From NCBI GenBank assembly GCA_934512105.1, contig CAKSWQ010000010.1, positions 1 through 59,370 of the forward strand: 59,370 nucleotides of DNA, written 5' to 3'. Source of the DNA: an uncultured Faecalibacterium sp. (GTDB lineage: Bacteria > Bacillota > Clostridia > Oscillospirales > Ruminococcaceae). This document shows, piece by piece, positions 17,078 through 25,911 of this stretch (the stretch's first letter is position 1; the number at the start of each line of letters is the position of its first letter). The notes beneath the pieces are model-generated. The model saw only the letters and a list, made by a program, of their open reading frames with translations. It did not search any database and had not been told where the DNA came from. The position numbers were made by a program, and so were the translations under genes.

Positions 17078-18574
17078 TCAGTTTTTTTGCCGGGCGGCAA
17101 GGTCTTTTTCCACCTTCCAGAAGGCCAGCAGCAGAAGCCCCGCCGCCACATAGCTGAGCGTTTCCACCCAGATATAGCCGCCTGCGATCACATGGCGCAC
17201 GGCGGCGTTCTGGGCGGCAGTACCCAGCGCCGTACTGGCGCACTGGTCATAGCCGGTGCGCGCCAGCACCCCGTTGAACAGTGCGCTCATCACCGAGCCG
17301 CCCGCCACGGACAGGGAACTGTACACCGACATGGTAAGTCCGTCCGTGCGGATGCCGCTGCGCCCCTCCACATGGTCCACTACATCGGTCACCATGGCAA
17401 GGAGCAGGCAGCAGGTAGGCGCAGAACCGAAGCATTTGAGCGCAACGCCGATGGCTGCCGGGATCAGTCTGCCCTGTCCCAGCCCTGCAATCATGCCGCC
17501 CGCAGCGCCCAGCAGCAGAAACCAGCCGCACACCTTGCGCTTGCCGAACCGGTCGGTCAGCGGCACCAGCAGCACCGAGGCCAGCGCCATGGGCAGCGCA
17601 CCCATCATGGTCAGCAGCGATTGGGACGCGCCCCATGCACCCGCACTGCCCAAAAAGGTGTTGTCCACCACCCACTTACAATAGTAGGTCATGGTGCTGT
17701 TTTTTAAAGCTCCGCTCCACTGGAACAAAACGCATACGCCCAATATGAGCCACCACATGGGGTCGGCAGCCACGGCCCGCAGCTGGCGGCGCAGCGAGAC
17801 CCGCTGCACCGGTACAGGCTCCGGCGGGGGTGCTTCTGCCTGTCGGGCGGCTTCAAATTCATCTTCCGGTCCGTACAGGCCTTCCAGAATGCGGCGCTCC
17901 TCGGTAACGCGCTCCCGGGTAAAGGCGAACTGCAAGTAGATGGTAAGTCCGGTGAACACCGCCACACCCAGCATGGTGAAAAACCAGCGGTGGATATTTT
18001 CCCGGAGGAAAAAGGACACCAGCATGGGGAACACCATGCTGCAAGTACCCATCACGCCCAGCCCCACCATGCTGTTGATGGAGGCCAGCAGTCCGCGCTG
18101 ACGGCTGTCCCGGGTGGACACCGAGAGCATAATGCTGCTGGCTGTGCTGTAAATGGGGGATGCAAAGGAGTAGTACAGGTTGTACGCCACGGCGATCCAC
18201 ACCATGCGCGCGATGCCCTGAAAGGGCACGATGAACATAAGCACGCTGGCAGAGGAAAAGGTAAACACCGAGAGCAGCAGCCACGGCCTTGCCTTGCCCG
18301 CCGTGGCGCTGGTGTGCTCGATCAGCTGGCCTACCAGAAGGTTTGCCGCCACGATAAGCACAGTGGACACCAGCTGCAACCGGCTGAGGAACCGCAGGTC
18401 CAGCCGGAGCACATCGGTAAAGTAGCTTTGCAGGATGCTGCCGAAAATACTGCCCGAGATGGAAGCCCCCATCGGCCCCAGAATGTAGCCGAAGAGCATC
18501 TCTGGCAGCTGAACTTTCTCGCTTTTGATCCGGGTGCGGGTGAACCGGTGGTTCCAGAAGCTTTGTCTGTGCAT
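17078..18574 (-). CDS. MFS/GPH-type transporter
   Basis: 498 residues with about twelve membrane segments. It starts with a basic cytoplasmic stretch, then LFGYILGPMGASISGSIFGS, and carries the GPH (glycoside-pentoside-hexuronide:cation) feel in GSAPTCCLLLAMVTDVVDH and the acidic loop near RSGIRTDGLTMSVYS. This family imports sugars or sugar derivatives with cations. A hydrophilic central loop of about 50 residues (near 215-265) is rich in Glu and Pro. No sugar enzyme adjoins it, so the substrate is unknown. Confidence 0.85.
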   Translation of the reverse strand: MHRQSFWNHRFTRTRIKSEKVQLPEMLFGYILGPMGASISGSIFGSILQSYFTDVLRLDLRFLSRLQLVSTVLIVAANLLVGQLIEHTSATAGKARPWLLLSVFTFSSASVLMFIVPFQGIARMVWIAVAYNLYYSFASPIYSTASSIMLSVSTRDSRQRGLLASINSMVGLGVMGTCSMVFPMLVSFFLRENIHRWFFTMLGVAVFTGLTIYLQFAFTRERVTEERRILEGLYGPEDEFEAARQAEAPPPEPVPVQRVSLRRQLRAVAADPMWWLILGVCVLFQWSGALKNSTMTYYCKWVVDNTFLGSAGAWGASQSLLTMMGALPMALASVLLVPLTDRFGKRKVCGWFLLLGAAGGMIAGLGQGRLIPAAIGVALKCFGSAPTCCLLLAMVTDVVDHVEGRSGIRTDGLTMSVYSSLSVAGGSVMSALFNGVLARTGYDQCASTALGTAAQNAAVRHVIAGGYIWVETLSYVAAGLLLLAFWKVEKDLAARQKN

Positions 18575-18709
18575 GGAACAGATCGTTTCCTTTCTCCCCG
18601 CAAAAGCAGGGTCTTACACATTCCTATCATTTCTATGATAGCACATTTTCCACCGCCGGGGAACTATCCGGTGCAAAAAACATCTTTTTACCGCAGACGG
18701 TCGGAAAAT

Positions 18710-18748
18710 GCAAAAGGGGCTGCCGCGCAGCGCGGCAGCCCCTTTTGC
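18710..18748 (-). terminator. Intrinsic terminator of the fructose operon
   Basis: GCAAAAGGGGCTGCCGCG pairs with CGCGGCAGCCCCTTTTGC across a 3-base loop, 43 bases after the fruA stop on the minus strand, with an ATTTTCC tail. Confidence 0.8.
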
Positions 18749-18791
18749 GTTTATGGAGAACTTATCCGTAATGGAAAAAGAGAATGGCTTG

Positions 18792-20720
18792 TTACTTTGC
18801 CTCGGCGGGCTGGGTCTTTTTGACAAGGCTCAGGATCACTGCGCCCAGCACACTGCCCACAGCCAGCGCCACGCAGTACAGCACAGCGTGATCCACCACC
18901 GGGAACACGAAGATGCCGCCGTGGGGTGCGCGCAGTGCGCAACCGAAGGTCATGGAGAGCGCACCGGCGACCGCAGAGCCAACAACGCAGCTGGGCAGAA
19001 CGCGCAGCGGGTCGGCTGCTGCATAGGGGATAGCGCCCTCAGACACGAAGCACAGACCCATGACGTAGTTCACAATGCCGTTGCGGCGCTCCTCCGGCGT
19101 CCACTTGCGGGGGCAGAAGGTGGTGGACAGGGCAATGGCGATGGGAGGAACCATGCCGCCCACCATGACGGCGGCCATCACCTCATAGTTGCCGGAGGCA
19201 AGGGCTGCGGTGCCAAAGACGTAAGCCGCCTTGTTGACCGGGCCGCCCATGTCCACGCTCATCATACCGGCCACGATGGCACCCAGCAGCACCTTGGAGC
19301 TGCCGCCCAGTGCGTTCAGCCAGTCGGTCATGGCGGTGTTGATCATGCCCATCACCGGGTTCACGGCGCACATCATCGCACCTACGATGAGGATGCCGCC
19401 CAGCGGGTAGATGAGCATCGGGCGGATACCGTTCAGGCTGGCGGGCAGCTTTTCGGTGATCTTTTTAAGGAACTGCACGATGTAGCCCGCTGCAAAACCG
19501 GCCAGCAGCGCTGCAAGGAAACCGCCGGAGATGCCGGTGGTGCTGCCTGCGGCAAGGTCGGTGAAGTTGGTGCCGTTCATGGCCAGCACGCCGCCTGCAA
19601 AGCCTACGGCCAGGCCCGGACGGTCGGCGATGGACATGGCAATGAAACCGGCCAGAATGGGCAGCATGTAGCCAAAGGCGGCGTTGCCCACCGTCTTGAA
19701 GAAGGCGGCGACAGGGGTGTTCATGCCGAAGTTTGCGGGGTTGATGCTGTAATCATCCAGCAGGAAGGCCAGCGCGATCATGATGCCGCCGCCCACCACG
19801 AAGGGCAGCATGTGAGAAACGCCGTTCATCAGGTTCTTGTACAGGCTGCGGCCGAAGCTGTCCTTACCGGCAGCGTCATCCTCGGCTGCTGCGCCGCCCT
19901 CGGCGTGGTACACAGGCACCTCGCCGTGGGCAATTTTCTTAATGAGTTCCTCCGGCTTGTGGATGCCGTCATCCACGCGGGTGAACAGCACCGGCTTGCC
20001 GTCGAAGCGGGCAGTATCCACCTTTTTCTCCGCTGCCACGATGATGCCGTCACAGGCGGCGATCTCGGCGCGGGTCAGGATATTCTTTGCGCCGTCCGAG
20101 CCGTTGGTCTCCACCTTGGTGGGCAGACCCAGCTTGTCACCGGCCTTGGTCAGTGCTTCTGCGGCCATGTAGGTGTGGGCGATGCCGTTGACGCAGGCGG
20201 TCACAGCCAGAATGCGGTAGCCGTCCTGCGGGATGGCCTGCTGGGTAAAGCTCTCTGCGCCGAACTGTGCTTCCTCCTGCGCGTCGATGCACTCCAGGAA
20301 CTCCTTGGGGGTCTTGGCTGCCTTGAGCTTTTCCACAAAGTCCTCGTTCATCAGCATCTGCATCATGCGGGCCAGCATATCCACATGCAGGCTGCCGTTT
20401 TCCGGCGCGGCAATGGCAAACAGCAGGTCGGTGGTTCCGTCATCCTCGGCGTTGTACTGCACCGGGGTGCTCAGCCGCAGAGCAGCCAGACTGGGGCGGG
20501 TGACCACATTGGTCTTGGCGTGAGGCACGGTGATGCCGTTGTCCACATAGGTAGAGCCCTCGGCCTCGCGGGCATAGAGTGCCTTTTTGTAGGCCTCCTT
20601 ATCCGTGATGTTACCGTGGGTGGCCTGCAATTCCACCAGACGGCTCAGGATCTCCTCCTGCGTCTGCAGCGCCTCGTCCAGCGCAATGGACTGTGCGGTG
20701 AATAACTCGGTAATGCGCAT
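18792..20720 (-). CDS. fruA: PTS fructose transporter, EIIA-EIIB-EIIC
   Basis: 642 residues in the order IIA, IIB, IIC. The IIA domain (about 1-150) has the phosphorylated histidine in NGITVPHAKT. The IIB domain (about 165-265) begins ILAVTACVNGIAHTYMAAEAL with its phosphocysteine. The IIC domain (about 300-630) has FVVGGGIMIALAF, GFAGGVLAMNG and DMGGPVNKAAYVFG. It imports fructose and releases it as fructose-1-phosphate. The gene follows fruK by 27 bases and is the last of a fruR-fruK-fruA operon. Confidence 0.95.
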   Translation of the reverse strand: MRITELFTAQSIALDEALQTQEEILSRLVELQATHGNITDKEAYKKALYAREAEGSTYVDNGITVPHAKTNVVTRPSLAALRLSTPVQYNAEDDGTTDLLFAIAAPENGSLHVDMLARMMQMLMNEDFVEKLKAAKTPKEFLECIDAQEEAQFGAESFTQQAIPQDGYRILAVTACVNGIAHTYMAAEALTKAGDKLGLPTKVETNGSDGAKNILTRAEIAACDGIIVAAEKKVDTARFDGKPVLFTRVDDGIHKPEELIKKIAHGEVPVYHAEGGAAAEDDAAGKDSFGRSLYKNLMNGVSHMLPFVVGGGIMIALAFLLDDYSINPANFGMNTPVAAFFKTVGNAAFGYMLPILAGFIAMSIADRPGLAVGFAGGVLAMNGTNFTDLAAGSTTGISGGFLAALLAGFAAGYIVQFLKKITEKLPASLNGIRPMLIYPLGGILIVGAMMCAVNPVMGMINTAMTDWLNALGGSSKVLLGAIVAGMMSVDMGGPVNKAAYVFGTAALASGNYEVMAAVMVGGMVPPIAIALSTTFCPRKWTPEERRNGIVNYVMGLCFVSEGAIPYAAADPLRVLPSCVVGSAVAGALSMTFGCALRAPHGGIFVFPVVDHAVLYCVALAVGSVLGAVILSLVKKTQPAEAK

Positions 20721-20747
20721 AAACGTTCCTCCTATTCCTTTATTCTA

Positions 20748-21653
20748 TCAAAGCTGCGCCAGCAGCTCGTCGATCTTCTCCTTTGTGGCAAGCCCAAGGC
20801 TGAAAGCCGTGGCGCTGCCGCAGGCGGTGCCCAGACGCAGTGCCTGCGCGTAGCTGCGGCTTTGCAGATACCCGGCCACAAAACCGGCTACCATGCTGTC
20901 GCCTGCGCCCACGCTGTTGACCACCTTGCCCTTGGGGCAGCCGATGCGGTGTACCTGTCCCTGCTCGTCCAGCAGCAGCGCACCGTCCCCGGCCATGCTC
21001 ACCAGCACGTTGCGGGCACCCTTTTCCTGCAAAGTGCGGGCAGCAGCCACGATCTCGGCGTCACTGCTCAGCACCTTGCCCACGATCTCGCCCAATTCAT
21101 GGTTGTTGGGCTTGATGAGGAAGGGGTGGTAGGGCAGCACGTTCACCAGCAGGTCGCGGGTGGCATCCACCACCGCACGCACGCCCCTGCCTTGCAGCCG
21201 CGCCAGCAGCCGCTCGTAGACGCTCTGCGGCAGGCTTGCCGGGATGCTGCCCGCCAGAATGAGGATATCGCCCTCGGTCAGCTTGTCCAGCTGTGCTTCC
21301 AGCTGCTGCAATGCGCTTTCCGGGATGGCAGGGCCTGCGCCGTTCAGCTCGGTCTCCTGCCCTGCCTTGATCTTGACATTGATGCGGGTCATGCCGCTTT
21401 CCAGATGCACAAAGTCAGTTTTCAGCCCCTGCGCCGCCAGACCGCGCTCCAGCCATGCGCCGGTCTCACCGGCCACAAAGCCCAGCGCCACGCTCTCACA
21501 GCCCAGCTGCGCCAGCACGCCGGACACGTTGATGCCCTTGCCGCCCAGCACGCAGTCCTCGCCTTTGGCGCGGTTCACTTCGCCCACCTCCAGCGGTGCG
21601 TCCAGACGCACAACATAGTCGATGGCGGGGTTAAAGGTAACGGTATAGATCAT
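20748..21653 (-). CDS. fruK: 1-phosphofructokinase FruK (PfkB family)
   Basis: 301 residues, typical. It starts MIYTVTFNPAIDYVVRL and has GGKGINVSGVLAQLG and the ribokinase-type signature NSVGAGDSMVAGFVAGYL with the catalytic aspartate. It phosphorylates fructose-1-phosphate to the bisphosphate, directly downstream of FruA transport. It overlaps fruR by 4 bases (ATGA). Confidence 0.95.
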   Translation of the reverse strand: MIYTVTFNPAIDYVVRLDAPLEVGEVNRAKGEDCVLGGKGINVSGVLAQLGCESVALGFVAGETGAWLERGLAAQGLKTDFVHLESGMTRINVKIKAGQETELNGAGPAIPESALQQLEAQLDKLTEGDILILAGSIPASLPQSVYERLLARLQGRGVRAVVDATRDLLVNVLPYHPFLIKPNNHELGEIVGKVLSSDAEIVAAARTLQEKGARNVLVSMAGDGALLLDEQGQVHRIGCPKGKVVNSVGAGDSMVAGFVAGYLQSRSYAQALRLGTACGSATAFSLGLATKEKIDELLAQL

Positions 21654-22405
21654 GCTTCTGCCTCCTTTATAAAGGTATACTGCTTATATTTCGGGTTCGG
21701 GCAGCGGTTGGTCAGGATGGCACCGCCGTGCAGATCCGTGATGACCGCTGGATAAATCTTAGCAAACTTGGCGTCGTCCACAAGGAACCAGCTTTCCCTT
21801 GCGCGGTGGACGGCTGCGGCTTTTACCGCCGCTTCCTCGGGGTCCGGGGTGGTAAAGCCCGCTTCCAGCGCTACGCCGTTGGCCCCCATAAATGCTTTGG
21901 TAAAGTTATATTGCTGGACGCTGCTGACCGCCGGAGCCCCCACGATAGCCTCAGTCTGAGGACGCAGCAGCCCGCCAGGCAGATACACCCGGCAGCCCTT
22001 TTGCGCCAGCAGCCGGGCGTGCGCCACGCCGTTGGTCACATAGGTGGCCTTGAGCGCCACACCCGCCAGCGCCCGTACCAGCTCCAGCGTGGTAGTGCCT
22101 GCATCGATGAACACAAAATCTTCGGCGGTGATAAGCGCTGCGGCGGCGGCGGCAATACTGCGCTTTTCGGCTACCGCCAGCGTCTCCTTGGCCTCCATGG
22201 TGGGCTCGTCTGCCAGAAAGCGGCTGTCCGGCAGGGTGGCACCTCCGTGCACCTTGGTCAGCCTGCCCTGCCGGTCCAGCTCGGTCAAATCGCGCCGGAT
22301 GGTGGATTCGCTGGTATGCAGTGCCTCGCACAGCTGCTGCACCGTCACCGTGCGCTTCTCGTTCAGCTGCTCCAGAATCAGTGTAAAACGTTCCTCTGCC
22401 AGCAT
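21650..22405 (-). CDS. fruR: DeoR-family regulator of the fructose operon
   Basis: 251 residues. The N-terminal winged helix reads VTVQQLCEALHTSESTIRRDLTELDRQGRLTKVHGGA, the DeoR signature region, followed by a sugar-phosphate sensor domain (VFIDAGTTTLELVRAL, YVTNGVAHARLL). It is the first gene of the operon and probably responds to fructose-1-phosphate. A promoter lies about 80 bases upstream. Confidence 0.92.
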   Translation of the reverse strand: MLAEERFTLILEQLNEKRTVTVQQLCEALHTSESTIRRDLTELDRQGRLTKVHGGATLPDSRFLADEPTMEAKETLAVAEKRSIAAAAAALITAEDFVFIDAGTTTLELVRALAGVALKATYVTNGVAHARLLAQKGCRVYLPGGLLRPQTEAIVGAPAVSSVQQYNFTKAFMGANGVALEAGFTTPDPEEAAVKAAAVHRARESWFLVDDAKFAKIYPAVITDLHGGAILTNRCPNPKYKQYTFIKEAEA

Positions 22406-22483
22406 GGTGTCTCTCCCCTTCTTTCCTTCCCATGCCTGACCGGTTTTGCACGGTCTTGGCGTGTTTTGGTTGTCTGTATCTTT

Positions 22484-22489
22484 ATTATA
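22484..22489 (-). promoter_or_regulatory. Extended -10 promoter of fruRKA
   Basis: On the minus strand TGCTATAAT gives an extended -10, with only a weak -35 (ACTGAT) 17 bases upstream. Just upstream, TCA-spaced repeats (about 22500-22530) could be a DeoR-type operator, but this is uncertain. Confidence 0.55.
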
Positions 22490-22619
22490 GCAAAGCTTCC
22501 GTCAAAATCAATCAGTTTCAGTCATTTTCGTGCACAAAAAATTTCTTCGATTTTTGTGCATGGTTGCCAATAGCTGGGATACAAGAGGATAAACTCCCTC
22601 AGTTTCCTCGCACGGACAC

Positions 22620-22752
22620 ACCCCTTCAGCCTCACTACGTTCGGCAGCTCCCCCAAGGGGGCGCCTTTGGGTGCTGCCGCAAACTTTGCCGCCACTGCTG
22701 AAGCCGTCCCCTTGGGGAAGGTGGCAAAGCCGCAGGCTTTGACGGAAGGGGT
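22620..22752. repeat. Intergenic repeat family A, copy 1
   Basis: Inverted ends ACCCCTTC and GAAGGGGT enclose CACTACGTTCGGCAGCTCCC, a CCCCAAGGGGG core and GTCCCCTTGGGGAAGG. Copy 2 at 24455 shares the same blocks in the same order. The remainder of the 22406-22884 gap holds the fru promoter and the terminator at 22796. Confidence 0.8.
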
Positions 22753-22795
22753 ATCCCATCGCAAATGCAGTTCCCGGCCACAACCTCACCCACGC

Positions 22796-22833
22796 AAAAA
22801 GACCACCGCACTGGGGGATGCGGTGGTCTTTTT
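22796..22833 (-). terminator. Intrinsic terminator of the C69 peptidase gene
   Basis: AAAAAGACCACCGCA pairs with TGCGGTGGTCTTTTT across an 8-base loop, about 50 bases after the peptidase stop on the minus strand. Confidence 0.85.
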
Positions 22834-22884
22834 GGCGTTTATGTGACCGGTCGTGACCGGTTTTGGTACTTTGGCTGGTTTACA

Positions 22885-24369
22885 TCAGGCATCTGAGCGG
22901 GAGTAGGCGTTCTTCATCTGGCTGCTCAGCTCAAACAGAACTTTGTCCAGCGTGTCGGCGGCCTTCTCCTGCAGCATGGCGGCGATGGCAGTGTTGGCTT
23001 CCTCCCGCAGGGCGGCGCGGCGGGCAGCGTCCGGCTCGGCGGCAAGCTTTGCGTCATACTGGTTCACCAGTGCGCGGCCAGCGGAGAGCACAGCTTCCTC
23101 GTAGCGCTCGAGGTGGAACAGGGACTTATTATAGGAAGCATCTGCCATGGCGGCGATGAGACGGCTGGTCCAGTAGAAGTTGTCGGTGGACACCGTGCCG
23201 GTGGTGTTGGCCAGATACTCCGGGGTGCGCTCCACGTTGGCGTAGAAGGGCACCATAGTGTTGAAGGCGTTGGAGGCATAGGCCACCCACTCCACTGCGC
23301 GGGATTCCTCCGGCTGGTCGGGGCGCATCTGCAACAGGGCCATAAAGTCGTTGCGGTTGATGCCGATGGAACGGTATGCACCCTTTGCGGACTTGTCGCC
23401 GTAGCTCAGGTAGGGGTCGTAGGGGGTGCCCTGATAGTGGCTGGACAGCATATACTTGATGTCCTCCGGGGTCACCTTGCGCTCCGGCACCATGCACCAC
23501 GGCAGGTCGTCGGACATGGGGGTGTAGTCGGCGTCGGCACCCTCCCACACCCATGTGCGGGGGTTGAGGTAGCGCAGCATATACCATGCGCGGGGGGTGT
23601 TGTAAACGTGGTCGGCGTCATCGTGGCTGCCAAAGGCATCCCGGGGGTTCAGCGCGCCGTCCAAAGAGAGGTCGAGGTGGTTTTTGGCAATGAACTCCCG
23701 CAGGTCGGCAGAGCAGAGGTAATTTTCCTGTGCGCCGAAGGCATCTTCCAGATCAAAGCTGTCGATGCCCAGCTGGTTGGGCATGACCACATACACATCG
23801 TCCGGCACACGGCGGGCGATCCAGTGGTGACCGCCGATGGTCTCCAGCCACCAGATCTCGTTTACGTCCTGAAAGGCGATGCCGTTCATCTCGTAAGTAC
23901 CGTACTGCTCCAGCAGGCTGCCCAGACGCAGCACACCCTCGCGGGCAGAGTGGATGTAGGGCAGCACCAGATAGACGATATCCTCCTCGCCGATGCCGCC
24001 GGGCACCTCGGGCTTTTCGCCCTTGGCGGGCTGATACTCCACCAGCGGGTCTGCACCCAGCACGCGGGGGTTGGAGGTGATGGTCTCGGTGGCGGTCATG
24101 CCCACATTAGCGGCGTTGACGCCGGAAGCTGCCCAGATGCCCTTCCCCTCTACGGCATTGGGCATGGCGGTAAACCGCAGTGCGCCTTCCGGCAGGGGGA
24201 TCTCCACATGGGAGAGGACGCTGCGGTAGGTCTTGGGCAGTTCCTCCGGGTGGATCACGGTGAATTTTTTAGCAGTGAAATGGCCGGAGCCGGAGTCATC
24301 GTTGCGGGCGATCATAGTAGAGCCATCGTACGATGCTGCCTTGCCGACCAGAATGGTAGTGCAAGCCAT
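22885..24369 (-). CDS. C69 family dipeptidase
   Basis: 494 residues, typical for PepD-type C69 peptidases. The mature N-terminal nucleophile is the cysteine in MACTTILVGKAASYDG, which needs only removal of Met-Ala. Family motifs DGSTMIARNDDSG, ASGVNAANVGMTATET, EYQPAKG and NEIWWLETIGGHHW are present. It cleaves a broad range of dipeptides in the cytoplasm. The start at 24369 has GGAGG 9 bases upstream; the ATG at 24384 overlaps that ribosome site and is rejected. It is transcribed alone. Confidence 0.93.
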   Translation of the reverse strand: MACTTILVGKAASYDGSTMIARNDDSGSGHFTAKKFTVIHPEELPKTYRSVLSHVEIPLPEGALRFTAMPNAVEGKGIWAASGVNAANVGMTATETITSNPRVLGADPLVEYQPAKGEKPEVPGGIGEEDIVYLVLPYIHSAREGVLRLGSLLEQYGTYEMNGIAFQDVNEIWWLETIGGHHWIARRVPDDVYVVMPNQLGIDSFDLEDAFGAQENYLCSADLREFIAKNHLDLSLDGALNPRDAFGSHDDADHVYNTPRAWYMLRYLNPRTWVWEGADADYTPMSDDLPWCMVPERKVTPEDIKYMLSSHYQGTPYDPYLSYGDKSAKGAYRSIGINRNDFMALLQMRPDQPEESRAVEWVAYASNAFNTMVPFYANVERTPEYLANTTGTVSTDNFYWTSRLIAAMADASYNKSLFHLERYEEAVLSAGRALVNQYDAKLAAEPDAARRAALREEANTAIAAMLQEKAADTLDKVLFELSSQMKNAYSRSDA

Positions 24370-24454
24370 AGGTATTCCCTCCATATTCTATAATGTGCCT
24401 CTATTGTAGAACTTTTGCAGCAGAATTGCAACCGGGAGGATTGGAAATCCTATT

Positions 24455-24594
24455 GTACCCCCTCAGGCTCACTACGTTCGCCAGCTCCCCCAAGGGGACG
24501 CCTTTGCACTATGCCGGAAACTTTCCCGCCACCGCCAAAAGCCGTCCCCTTGGGGAAGGTGGATTGCCGCGAAGCGGCAAGACGGAAGGGGTAC
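24455..24594. repeat. Intergenic repeat family A, copy 2
   Basis: Inverted ends GTACCCC and GGGGTAC. The interior shares CTCACTACGTTCG, CAGCTCCCCCAAGGGG, GCCGTCCCCTTGGGGAAGGT and GACGGAAGGGGTA with copy 1. It fills most of the gap between the dipeptidase and the orphan lipoprotein gene. Confidence 0.8.
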
Positions 24595-24671
24595 ATCGTT
24601 TTCTCAACAAAAAACCGCCGCGCTGCGTACCACGGCAAAGCGGCGGGAGATGGAATGCTTTTTTCAGGCTG

Positions 24672-25724
24672 TTACTGGGCTGCCCAGTAGAAGTCCTCGC
24701 CGGGCAGCGTGCCGCCCACGGCGGCGGGGTCGGCATCGCAGAGCACCTGCAGGTAACCGGAGACGTCTGCCTTCAGCTCCTCGCCGGTCAGGCAGACGAT
24801 GTTGCAGTTGGGCAGCGCCTTTTTTGCGATGGCGGCTTTTGCCACCACGCCCTGCTCTTCGCACAGAGCGGCGGTGCCGTCCAGATCAGTGTTGGCGGCG
24901 TTCACGCTCTGGGCGTAGTCTGCCAAAAAGGCCGCTACCACGTCCGGGTGCTCCTCAGCGTAGGCCTTGCGCACCACGGTCACACCGGTGATCAGCTGGG
25001 TGTCTGCCACCTTGTCCCACTCGGCGGTCAGGTCAAGGGCTACCCGCAGGGTGTCGTCCTTCAGCCCGGCAGCGGTCACATAGGGCTGGGGCAGCACCGC
25101 AATGGCGTCCTGCGTGCTGGCCATCTGGGCGGTTACCTCGGTAGCCTCGCTGTAATACTGGATGTCCACATCCTTGTCCGGGTCAATGCCATTGGCAGTA
25201 AGCAGATAGCGCAGCACATACTCCGGGGTAGTGCCCTTGCCGGTGGACAGGATGGTGCGGCCCTTGAGGTCGGCCATGCTGTGGACGGTGTCTCCCTGCT
25301 CCACCACATACAAAACGCCCAAGGTATTCACTGCCACGGCCTGAATGCCGCCGTTCGTTTTCTGGTACAGGGTCGCAGCCAGATTGGCCGGAATAGCGGC
25401 CATGTCCAGCTCGCCCTTGATGAGCAGCGGCACGATCTCATCCGCAGCGCCGTAAAGCTGCAGATCGTAGTCCATGGCAGCAGTGCCGGCCTGCTCCATC
25501 GAGAGCAGGTTGACAAGACCCATGGTGGTGGGACCCTTCAGCCCGGCGATGCGCAGCGGCTCGGTGGCAGACAGCGGCGCTGCGGTCTCTTCCTCGGAAG
25601 CAGCCGCAGAAGAAGCGGCCTCGGACACCGCCGTGCTGGAAGCGGCAGAGCTTGCGCTGCCGCCGCAGGCTGCAAGGCTCAGTGCAAGACTGAACGCCAG
25701 CAGTAAGGACAGGATCTTTTTCAT
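24672..25724 (-). CDS. ABC transporter substrate-binding lipoprotein (SsuA/NMT1-like), orphan
   Basis: 350 residues. A lipoprotein signal ends in LSLAAC with Cys20 as anchor, followed by a Ser/Ala linker. The periplasmic-binding fold resembles the NMT1/SsuA group: LKGPTTMGLVNLL, IPANLAATLYQK, LKGRTILSTGKGTTPEYVL and PQPYVTAAG. Members bind sulfonates, thiamine precursors or similar small molecules. No permease or ATPase gene is beside it. The start at 25724 has AAAGGAG upstream; the frame extending to 25862 would cross the divergent promoter region. Ligand unknown. Confidence 0.85.
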   Translation of the reverse strand: MKKILSLLLAFSLALSLAACGGSASSAASSTAVSEAASSAAASEEETAAPLSATEPLRIAGLKGPTTMGLVNLLSMEQAGTAAMDYDLQLYGAADEIVPLLIKGELDMAAIPANLAATLYQKTNGGIQAVAVNTLGVLYVVEQGDTVHSMADLKGRTILSTGKGTTPEYVLRYLLTANGIDPDKDVDIQYYSEATEVTAQMASTQDAIAVLPQPYVTAAGLKDDTLRVALDLTAEWDKVADTQLITGVTVVRKAYAEEHPDVVAAFLADYAQSVNAANTDLDGTAALCEEQGVVAKAAIAKKALPNCNIVCLTGEELKADVSGYLQVLCDADPAAVGGTLPGEDFYWAAQ

Positions 25725-25805
25725 GATATACTCCTTTTCACACCCGGCACGCCCCGGTATGGGAAGCGGAAACCGGTCTTTTTTTGAAAAATTTTGCAAA
25801 ATCAT

Positions 25806-25834
25806 TTGCTTTGCGCGTTCCAGTTTACTATAAT
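25806..25834 (+). promoter_or_regulatory. Sigma-A promoter of the Crp-like gene
   Basis: TTGCTT (25806-25811), a 17-base spacer and TATAAT (25829-25834). It points toward the Crp-family gene at 25912. Confidence 0.75.
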
Positions 25835-25850
25835 AGGGGTAAAAATACCG

Positions 25851-25867
25851 TTGCGTGTGCAACGCAA
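25851..25867. promoter_or_regulatory. Palindrome, candidate Crp-like autoregulatory operator
   Basis: TTGCGT-N5-ACGCAA lies about 17 bases downstream of the -10, over or just after the expected transcription start, a position suited to repression of the Crp-like gene. Its width fits the dyad sites used by Crp/Fnr dimers, but the bases differ from the classical ones. Confidence 0.4.
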
Positions 25868-25911
25868 TTGCAGGAGGCTGCGGAGAATACTATTTTCTCT
25901 GCGGAGTTGCG

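Noticed and set aside
18708..20705. 665-codon plus-strand frame opposite fruA
   Set aside because: fruA with its IIA, IIB and IIC motifs explains the region; the other frame is low-complexity His/Gly sequence.
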